Source: Colius striatus
Taxonomy: Eukaryota; Chordata; Aves; Coliiformes; Coliidae
DNA length: 64,000 nucleotides
Assembly: GCF_028858725.1 (NCBI RefSeq)
Contig: NC_084789.1
Coordinates: 35,409,548-35,473,547, forward strand
Direction: 5' to 3'
Part shown: piece after piece, positions 37,301-45,700 of the stretch
Numbering within the stretch: position 1 is the stretch's first letter
Layout of the letters: each line of letters opens with the position of its first letter
The notes under the pieces: model-generated
Told to the model about the DNA's origin: nothing
What the model saw: only the letters and a program-made list of their open reading frames with translations
Databases searched by the model: none
Program-made: the position numbers and the translations under genes

Positions 37301-38266
37301 CTAGCAGCCAGCACTGTGTCACATTTCCAGCTGCTTTCCTGTGGGAACTATCTTCAATACCACACTTTTTCTCTTCAGCTCCGACTGAAAGAATACATTT
37401 GTAAGTTAAGGTATACCACTGAGTATGGGAGCTACAAGAAAGCAGGAAGATAGATCCTAGCTATAGTATTAAATAGGTCCCCATGCAGTCTAGCAGTCAG
37501 CACGGTGTCACATTTGCAGCTGCTTTCGTGTGGGAACTATCTTCAATACCACACTTTTTCTGTTCAGCTCCCATTGAAAAAAATACATTTTGTCTGTTAA
37601 GTTATACCACTGTGTATGGGAGCTACAAGGAAGCAGGAAGGCAGACCCCAGCTACAGTAGTAAGTAGGTCCTCATGCAGTCTAGCAAGCAGTACGGCGTC
37701 AAATTTGCAGCTCCTTTCCTGTGGGAGCTATCTTCAATACCACACTTTTTCTGTTCAGCTCCCATTGAAAAAAATACATTTTGTCTGTTAAGTTATACCA
37801 CTGAATATGGGAGCTACAAGAAAGCAGGGAGGCAGACCCCAGCTACAGTAGTAAGTAGGTCCCCATGCAGTCTAGCAGCCAGCACGGTGTCACATTTGCA
37901 GCTGCTTTCCTGTGGGAGCTATCTTCAATACCACACTTTTTCTCCTCAGCTCCCTTTGAAATAAATACATTTTGTCGGTTAGGTTATACCACTGCGTATA
38001 GGAGCTACAAGAAAGCAGGAAGGCAGACCCCAGCTACAGTAGTAAGTAGGTCCCCATGCAGTCTATCAGCCAGCACGGTGTCACATTTGCAGCTGCTTTC
38101 CTGTGGGAGCTATCTTCAATACCACACTTTTTCTCGTCAGCCCCTTTGAAAAATACATTTGTCTGTTAAGGTATACCACTGAGTATGGGAGCTACAAGAA
38201 AGCAGGAATGCAGACCCCAGCTACAGTAGTAAGTAGGCTCCTATGTAGTCTATCAGCCAGCACTCT
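31331..38266 (+). repeat. Satellite family B, + polarity, about 37 units
   Basis: Polarity flips at about 31330, where CAGTGCTG is followed by TTCAGCTCCCATTTGTAAGT. Units carry CTTCAATACCACACTTTTTC and TCAGCTCCCATTGAAAAAAT. Several multi-unit blocks recur (for example around 33600-33900 and 35860-36160). The last unit ends at CAGCCAGCACTCT, directly before the ERV3-family LTR tip. Open frames on the + strand follow the same 63-codon period. Confidence 0.93.
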
Positions 38267-38268
38267 TG

Positions 38269-38290
38269 TGTGGAGGAATGGTTAAGGGAG
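38269..38290 (+). repeat. 22-base LTR tip
   Basis: Identical to the first 22 bases of the LTR at 38770 (TGTGGAGGAATGGTTAAGGG and AG). It is followed not by U3 but by env sequence. It is probably what is left of a 5' LTR after a deletion reaching into env. Confidence 0.7.
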
Positions 38291-38768
38291 CCCAGGCCTT
38301 ACAGCAGTTAGAAAAATTAGTGTATTGGTCGGAGCAGTAAGCTAATGTTACTACTGATGTTATTGAAAAAATTGTTGGCAGACCAGAAAAGCCTTAGACA
38401 TGCCTTTTTGCAAGATCGTGCAGCTATTGATTTTTTGCTATTGGCGGAAGGGCACGGATGCCAAGACTTTGAAGGCATGTGTTGTTTTAATCTTTCTGAT
38501 CATAGTGAATCTATTCACTAAGATTTGGCATATTTAATGGCTCACCCTAAGAATATTACAGTCGGTTATAACCCTTTTGATAATTGGCTTCAATCAGCTT
38601 TTAGGGGGTTGTCACCTTGGTTGACTATGTTAATCAAAGAAGGGTTAAAATTGATTTTTGTTATTTTGCTTTTGCTTGTAATATTTAGAATAATATATAG
38701 TTGTATTATGAAAGCAATGCAACGACTGACTCACTCAGTCTTGATTGTGCACAAACAAAACGGGGGAA
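38291..38768 (+). pseudogene. env: ERV3 env, TM (transmembrane subunit) remnant
   Basis: TM drives membrane fusion and anchors the envelope. The fragment has an RAAIDFLL segment (about 38423) of the conserved ectodomain helix, followed by a CX6CC motif at 38459-38485, the arrangement of alpha- and gammaretroviral TM proteins. A TAA at 38519-38521 interrupts the frame. After it come the distal ectodomain and a hydrophobic anchor (about 38647-38697). The SU part and the fusion peptide are missing. The frame runs into the LTR without an own stop. The ectodomain style is alpharetroviral although the adjacent gag-pol is betaretrovirus-like. Confidence 0.75.
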
Positions 38769-38769
38769 T
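38755..38769 (+). promoter_or_regulatory. Polypurine tract of the env-side provirus
   Basis: ACAAAACGGGGGAAT directly abuts the LTR start. This shows that the LTR at 38770 is in 3' position relative to env. Confidence 0.75.
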
Positions 38770-39361
38770 TGTGGAGGAATGGTTAAGGGAGAATGGGCAT
38801 GGATCCCAGGGTATAATGTTAGGCCTAATGGGACAAGGCAATCTGAGCTCTAGTTGTATGAATTTAATGCACAATCAAGACCAGAGTCAGAGCCACGGTT
38901 AAAGTAGTTGCTGTCACGTAGTCAGCGCAGACAGCAGGCCGCTTTCTGCTCCTTCAAGGTCGGGCTGTTTTCAGCTAACGAACTAACAGCTCAAGGTGGA
39001 AAACAACTTCGGAGAAAAACAAGATGGGGAAATGTGAGGGAGCTTGCTTATCGCAGAAACCGCAAGTAGGATGAACATAAGAATTTAATCTATTAGCTGC
39101 TGTTGCTGAGCTAGCTTTGAAGCTGTTGGATATATAAGTTAGAGCCTGCTTTTAATAAAATGAAGATTTCTGCTGTCACTCACATTGAGTAGGACTGATT
39201 TCTTCCCACCCAGCTGAGAATCGGACCCTGGGTTGATCGCCGCATGAAGTAGGCTTGGAGCTGGTTTTTCAGGCTTCGAGCCTGGTTTCAGACTTCGAGA
39301 CTGGTTTTCAGACTTCGAGTCTGGTTCATTTTTCAGGCCAAGAGCCGAAAACTTCGAGTCA
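38770..39361 (+). repeat. Complete LTR of ERV3 (592 bp)
   Basis: Starts TGTGGAGG and ends CGAGTCA, two bases before the primer site. A TATATAA box is at 39131-39137 and AATAAA at 39154-39159. Near the U5 end (39270-39325) there are three tandem hairpin units of about 20 bases of the form CAGGCTTCGAGCCTG or CAGACTTCGAGTCTG. Related partial LTRs elsewhere carry from two to about seven such units. Confidence 0.88.
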
Positions 39362-39363
39362 TA

Positions 39364-39381
39364 TGGCGCCCGAACAGGGAC
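39364..39381 (+). promoter_or_regulatory. Primer binding site, tRNA-Lys3 type
   Basis: TGGCGCCCGAACAGGGAC matches the tRNA-Lys3 primer site of lentiviruses and several betaretroviruses at all 18 positions. It lies two bases after the LTR. Confidence 0.92.
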
Positions 39382-39544
39382 CATCACTGGGTGTTACCGG
39401 GTAGAGCCTGCCTGCGGGGAGCTGAGACTTGAAAATCCGGAGGCAGAGGCAGTCGTCGTCGGAGGAAGTCTGCCGGATCCCATGCGGAGGTTGCTGTACC
39501 CGGGGCAGTGACTACAGGTTGCAGTGAGACGAGGATCCGACAAC

Positions 39545-41306
39545 ATGGAAAAGGACTCTCACTTTTACATCGCTTTTTAGAAAAGTGGGGAGTGGACTTA
39601 AAACTGACCGATTTATCTGGTCTACTTGTATATGGTAATTGTAAAGGCTTTTTTAAGGACTCTGAGAAATATTTTGATGAGGAGGAGTGGAGAGCATATG
39701 GGACTTGTCTTTGGGACTTGGTTATAGACGAAGATAAGACTGCTCGGAAACTGATGAAACAGTGGAGAGAAGTAATTAACTGTTTGAAAAATTATAAGTT
39801 GGAAAAGGATTTGGCTGCTGCTGTGACTCAGAGGCTTGATATGCCTGAGACTGCAGTCGAGCCGACAGCTGGACTGCTCGGTATCGGTATGTCTCTCCTC
39901 CCTTTTCTGGTGAACCTGTTGCAGTTCGTGGGACAGCAACTGCGGCTGCGGTTTCGGCAACCTCGACTTTTGAGTCAGTCCCTGATTCATGTTGTACTCC
40001 AAGCACCCCCCCCAGATCTGCCGTCTAGTTCGGCCGCTCCCTTAACAGCTGTGGGAAACGGTGCAAGGGAAAAGACAGAATCTGCTGAGAAAAAGGAATT
40101 GCCTGAATCTTCAGCTCCATGTGTTCCTTCAAAGGAGCAGAGTGGGGTCAAAAAGATTATTCAAGTGCGTTATTGTGGTGTTGACTGGCGACGTGTGGCT
40201 GAGCAGGCTAGTGGAGAGGGGGATTATGAACCGCCGTCACTTTGACTTGTCCAGCATTGTATGTGAGAGATGCAGTGGGGAATGTGAATGGTGATTATCA
40301 CCCCTTAAATTGGAAATTGCTCACCCAATTGCGAGCTACAGTTAACGAAGGAGGTATTCATAGTGAACCTGCCAAACAAATGCTAAACTATATTTGGAGC
40401 ACCGGGATATTACTCCCGGAGGATATAAAAACTATCATGAGATTAATACTTACTCAGTCTCAACAATTATTATGGCAGGCTTATTGGCAACAGCAATGTG
40501 ATGCCAGCCAGGCTATTCCCAGACAACAAAATGATCCTCTTTTTGGGGTCATCTCAGCACAATTAATGGGAACAGGACCTTTTGCCACTGTAGAAATGCA
40601 ACTATATATGGGACCCGAGGTCAATCGAGAAAGTATGCGAACTGCCCGTCTTGCTTTAGATCATGTACGTGAATCCGCTCCTGTACCTTCTTATATGAGT
40701 ATACGACAAGGGAGGAGCGAGGCTTTTGGGCCATTTGTAGACAGAGTGGCTGAGGCTCTAAACAAAGCTGGGGTCCCCGATTACCTTAAAGGACCGCTGT
40801 TAAAACAATGCCTCCTTGAAAATAGCAATATACAAACTAAAGGGATGCTGGTTACCTTGCCAATCGGGGCTTCGATAGAGGATATGCTGGAGCGAATGTC
40901 ACGAGTTCCTGCTGGGGATCAAGCTATGTTGGTAGAGGTGTTGTCTCGCATGGGGGAAAAAACTGAGAATATGGGAAAAGATTTAGCCGCAGCTCAGGAA
41001 AGTGCATTTCCAGCAGCATTAGCCCCCTTAAGATCCAATAGTGGGGCAAGTAAAGGGGAGGAAAAACGGGTTAAGTGTTTTTGTTCTGGTAAAGAGGGTC
41101 ACTACAAAAGGAATTGTAAAGCTAAAATACGGTGTGAGACCTGTCAAAATAATTCTCATATAACTGGTGGGTGTCGGTCGGGAAACGGACGAGTGAGCGC
41201 GACAGGCAGCCGTGCAACGACAACAATAGCGGCTCTGGCACAATATGTTCACCAAACGTTCCAGCCTGCAGTCCAGCAACCAAGGGGAGCCTGGTATTCG
41301 ACCTGA
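39545..41306 (+). pseudogene. gag: ERV3 gag (matrix, capsid, nucleocapsid)
   Basis: The structural polyprotein. The only plausible ATG (39545) is one frame away from the matrix frame that is open from about 39508 to 40245, so a small indel lies near 39550-39570. A second frameshift near 40235 moves into the capsid frame (40242-41306). Capsid has the major homology region (QGRSEAFGPFV, from 40707). Nucleocapsid has two knuckles. The first (41076-41117) reads C-F-C-S, so the second cysteine is misplaced; the second (41133-41174) is a regular CX2CX4HX4C. The pro frame overlaps the end. Confidence 0.85.
41180..41186 (+). promoter_or_regulatory. Gag-pro frameshift heptamer GGGAAAC
   Basis: GGGAAAC sits just after the second zinc knuckle with the correct phase (G GGA AAC in the gag frame). 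The pro frame is the -1 frame, open through this point. The same heptamer is used at gag-pro of some betaretroviruses. Confidence 0.8.
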
Positions 41307-41995
41307 TTACAGCAGTAGATACCACTCTTATTACACGAGAACCTGTCAAGATACCATCTACTCTGACAGGACCATTACAATGTAACGGGAGCTCTTGTGG
41401 TGCTTTGCTTTTAGGACGATCATCATCAGCTATTAACGGTCTCTTGATAGTCCCCGGAGTGATAGATGCAGAATATACTGGGGCAATACAGATTGTGGCT
41501 TATACATTGTTTCCTCCTGTACACATTCCAAAAGGCAGCCGTATTGCCCAGCTTGTGCCTGTGCCTCACCTTTTAGCAGATGCTGCAGCAGAGGCACCAT
41601 GGAGAGGAAATCAAGGATTTGGGTCCTCTGGTGGGATTGCACTGTTAGCATTGCCAATGAATCGACGCCCGATGACTATGGTAACTTTTAGCTATCAGAC
41701 TGATTCAATTGTCTTGTGAGCTTTGTTGGACACTGGCGCAGACATTACTATTGTGTCACGAGACAGATGGCCTCGATCCTGGCCGTTACAGCCATCTGTT
41801 AGGGGGGTAGAGGGTGTCGGCGGCCCCTCTCCGATTATGCGTAGTATTGACAGAATTTTGATTACCCTCGACCACCAAACAGCAGGACTATTTGTCACAG
41901 TAATGCCATTACCACAAGGAGTGGATGCTCTGATCGGTCGAGATTTTCTCACCCAAATTCGAGCAGTCCTAACAACAGAACATACACCTTTTTAG
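41183..41995 (+). pseudogene. pro: ERV3 pro: dUTPase and aspartic protease, one nonsense codon
   Basis: The -1 frame relative to gag. First comes a dUTPase domain (hydrolyses dUTP, limiting uracil in viral DNA) with GLLIVPGVIDAEYTG near 41440 and IPKGSRIAQLV near 41526. A G-patch-like or linker tail (WRGNQGFGSSGG) follows. TGA at 41717-41719 lies ten bases before the protease active site DTGA (41729-41740). Protease continues in the same frame, with a GRDFL motif, to TAG 41993-41995. A dUTPase ahead of protease is a betaretroviral arrangement. Confidence 0.85.
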
Positions 41996-42700
41996 CCCTG
42001 GGCACTGCTGGACTGTGGTCTTTCCCAATCCGGCTGACGTGGCATTCTAACACACCCGTCTGGATTGAGCAGTGGCCCTTGAAAGGAGAAAGACTACACC
42101 AGGCCAATCTCCCGGTACAGGAACAACTTCAACTGGGTCATATTAAGCCATCTACGAGCCCTTGGAATACTTCTAATTTTGTTATACCTAAGAAATCAGG
42201 GAAATTTCGCTTGTTGCATGATTTGCGAGCCATCAATGATCAGATGCAGGACATGGGGGCCCTACAACCTGGCATGCTGAATCCGGCAATGTTGCCGGAA
42301 AATTGGGCTATCTTAATAATAGATTTGAAGGACTGTTTTTTCTCGATTGCATTACATTCAGATGATCATCAGCGGTTTGCATTTACGATACCAGCAGTGA
42401 ATAGAGAGAGTCCAGCACAGACATATAAGTGCACTGTGCTGCCACAAGGGATGAAAAATAGTCCGACAATTTGTCAGCTGTATGTAGATAATGCCCTGCG
42501 ACCCATTCGGCATAAGTGGCCCCATGCACTTGTGTATCATTATGTGGATGATATCCTCATTGCTCAGGAGGAGGCATTTACTGCAGATCAAGAGAGAGAT
42601 CTAGAAAACATATTACAAGCACAGGGACTGACTCTTGCTCCTGAAAAGGTACAAAGACGTCCAGCATGGCAGTATTTGGGCTGGAGTATTACAGAGGTTC
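41845..42700 (+). pseudogene. pol: ERV3 pol, RT N-terminal part, cut by satellite
   Basis: Open in the -1 frame relative to pro from 41845, overlapping the pro end by about 150 bases. RT starts near 42040 and shows STSPWNTSNFVIPKKSGK, LPQGMKNSPT and the active site YVDD at 42541-42552. It runs to the thumb (YLGWSIT) and then passes into satellite at about 42699. The open frame running on to 42849 is satellite. RNase H, integrase and the 3' end are absent. Confidence 0.88.
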
Positions 42701-45700
42701 AGTGGTATACCTTAACAGACAAATGTATTTTTTCAATGGGAACTGAAGAGAAAAAGTGTGGTATTGAAGATAAGTCCCACAGGAAAGCAGCTGCAAATGT
42801 GACACCGTGCTGGCTGATAGGCTGCATGGAGACCTACTTACTACTGTAGCTGGGAACTATCTTCCTGCTTTATTGTAGCTCCCATACTCAGTGGTATACC
42901 TTAACTTACAAATGTATTCTTTCACTGGGAGATGAGGAGAAAAAGTGTGGTATTGAAGACAGTTACCACACGAAAGCAGCTGCAAATGTGACACCGTGCT
43001 GGCTGCTAGACTGCATGGGGACCTACTTACTACTGTAGCTGGGATCTATCTTCCTGCTTTCTTGAAGCTCCCATACTCATTTGTATACCTTAAGAGACAA
43101 ATGTATTCTTTCAATGGGAGCTGAGGACAAAAAGTGTGGTATTGAAGATAGCTCCCACAGGAAAGCAGCTGCAAATGTGACACCGTGCTGGCTGCTAGAC
43201 AGCATGGGGACCTACTTACTACTGTTGCTGGGGACTGCCTTCCTGCTTTCTTGTAGCTCCCTCACTCAGTGGTATACGTTAACTTACAAATGTATTCTTT
43301 CAGTCGGAGCTGTGGAGAAAAAGTGTGGTATTGAAGACAGCTCCCACACGAAAGCAGCTGCAAATGTGACACTGTGCTTGCTGCTAGACTGCATGAGGAC
43401 CTACTTACTACTGTAGCTGGGATCTGCCTTCCTGCTTTCTTGTAGCTCCCATACTCAGTTGTATACCTTAAGAGACAAATGTATTTTTTCTATGGGAGCT
43501 GAACAGAAAAAGTGTGGTATTGAAGATAGCTCCCACAGGAAAGCAGCTGCAAATGTGACACCGTGCTGGCTGATAGACTGCATGGGGACCTACTTACTAC
43601 AGTAGGTGGGATCTATCTTCCTGCTTTCTTGTAGCTCCCATACTCAGTGGTATACCTTAACTTCCAAAAGTATTCTTTCAATGGGAGCTGAGGAGAAAAA
43701 GTGTGGTATTGAAGATAGCTCCCACACGAAAGGAGCTGCAAATGTGACACCGTGCTGACTGATAGACTGCATGGGGACCTACTTACTACTGTAGCTGAGG
43801 TCAGCCTTCCTCCTTTCTTGTAGCTCCCATACTCAGTGGTATACCTTAACTGACAAATGTATTCTTTCACTGGGAACTGAACAGAAAAAGTGTGGTATTG
43901 AAGATAGCTCCCACAGGAAAGGATCTGCACATGTTACAACGTTCTGGCTGATAGACTGCAAGGGGACCTACTTACTACTGTAGCTGGGGTCTGCCTTCCT
44001 GCTTTCTTGTAGCTCCCATACTCAGTGGTATAACTTAACAGACAAAATATATTTTTTTCAATGGGAGCTGAGGAGAAAAAGTGTGGTATTGAAGATAGCT
44101 CCCACAGGAAAGCAGCTGCAAATGTGACACTGTGCTGGCTGCTAGACTGCATGGGGACCTACTTACTACTGTAGCTGGGATCTACCTTCCTGCTTTCTTG
44201 TAGCTCCCATGCTCATTGGTATGACTTAACAGACACATGTATTTTTTCAATGGGAGCTCAGGAGAAAAAGTGTCTTATTGAAGATAGCTCCCACAGGAAA
44301 GCAGCTGCAAATGTTGACACCGTGCTTACTGATATACTGCATGGGGACTTCCTTACTACTGTAGCTGGGATCTATCTTCTTGCTTTCTTGTAGCTCCCAT
44401 ACTCAGTGGTATACCTTAAGTTACAAATGTATTCTTTCAATGGGAGCTGAGGAGAAAAATTGTTGTATTAAAGATAGGTACCACACGAAAGCAGCTGCAA
44501 ATGTGACAACGTGCTGGCTGCTAGACTGCATGGAGACCTACTTACTACTGTAGCTGGGGTCTGCCTTCCTGCTTTCTTGTAGCTCCCATACTCAGTTGTA
44601 TACCTTAAGAGACAAATGTATTTTTTCAATGGGCGCTGAACAGAAAAAGTGTGGTATTGAAGATAGCTCCCACAGGAAACGAGTTGCAAATGTGACACCG
44701 TGCTGACAGATAGACTGCATGGGGACCTACTTACTACTGTAGCTGAGGTCTGCCTTCCTGCTTTCTTGTAGCTCCCATACTCAGTGGTATACCTTAAGAG
44801 ACAAATGTATTCTTTCAATGAGAGCTGAGGAGAAAAACTGTGGTATTGAAGATAGCTCCCACAGGAAAGCAGCTGCAAATGTGACACCGTGCTGGCTGCT
44901 AGACTGCATAGGGACCTACTTACTACTGTAGCTGGGAACTATCTTCCTGCTTTATTGTAGCTACCATACTCAGTTGTATACCTTAAGAGACAAATGTATT
45001 CTTTCAATGGGAGCTGAGGACAAAAAGTGTGGTATTGAAGATAGGTCCCACAGGAAAGGAGCTGCAAATGTGACACCGTGCTGGCTACTAGACTGCATGG
45101 GGACCTACTTACAACTGTAGCTGGGGTCTGCCTTCCTGCTTTCTTGTAGCTCCCATACTCAGTGGTATACCTTAATAGAGAAATGTATTTTTTCAATCGG
45201 AGATGAGGAGAAAAACTGTGGTATTGAAGATAGGTCCCACAGGAAAGGAGCTGCAAATGTGACAACGTGCTGACTGATAGACTGCATGGGGACCTACTTA
45301 CTACTGTAGCTGGGGTCTGCCTTCCTGCTTTCTTGTAGCTCCCATACTCAGTTGTATACCTTAAGAGACAAATGTATTTTTTCAATGGGAGCTGAACAGA
45401 AAAAGTGTGGTATTGAAGATAGCTCCCACAGGAAAGCATCTGCAAATGTGACACCGTGCTGGCTGCTAGACAGCATGGGGACCTACTTACTACTGTAGCT
45501 GGGGTCTGCCTTCCTGCTTTCTTGTAGCTCCCTTACTCAGTGGTGTACGTTAACTTACAAATGTATTCTTTCAGTCGGAGCTGTGGAGAATAAGTGTGGT
45601 ATTGAAGACAGCTCCCACACGAAAGCAGCTGCAAATGTGACACCGTGCTTGCTGCTAGACTGCATGAGGACCTACTTACTACTGTAGCTGGGATCTGCCT

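Larger units (their letters stand above)
38267..42700 (+). mobile_element. ERV3: betaretrovirus-like provirus remnants, env TM - LTR - gag - pro - RT
   Basis: Order: a 22-base LTR tip (38269-38290), an env TM remnant, a polypurine tract, a complete LTR (38770-39361), a tRNA-Lys3 primer site, gag, dUTPase and protease, and RT cut off at about 42700. The single LTR therefore serves as the 3' LTR of the env piece and the 5' LTR of the gag-pol piece, as in a tandem provirus. Satellite lies on both sides, + polarity on the left and - polarity on the right. Other LTRs of this family are at 15031, 18813 and 19780. Confidence 0.85.

Noticed and set aside
23771..38266. Long series of similar open frames as a repeat-protein gene family
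   Set aside because: They lie in a tandem satellite whose unit is exactly 63 codons, occur on whichever strand the satellite polarity dictates, have no promoter, splice or domain evidence, and stop wherever a unit carries an indel.
38770..38902. Env TM cytoplasmic tail of about 45 extra residues
   Set aside because: The frame simply continues into the LTR, which starts at 38770 after a polypurine tract.
42600..42849. RT frame continuing past 42700
   Set aside because: The residues after the YLGWSIT motif are those of the - polarity satellite frame; the open frame is a chance fusion.
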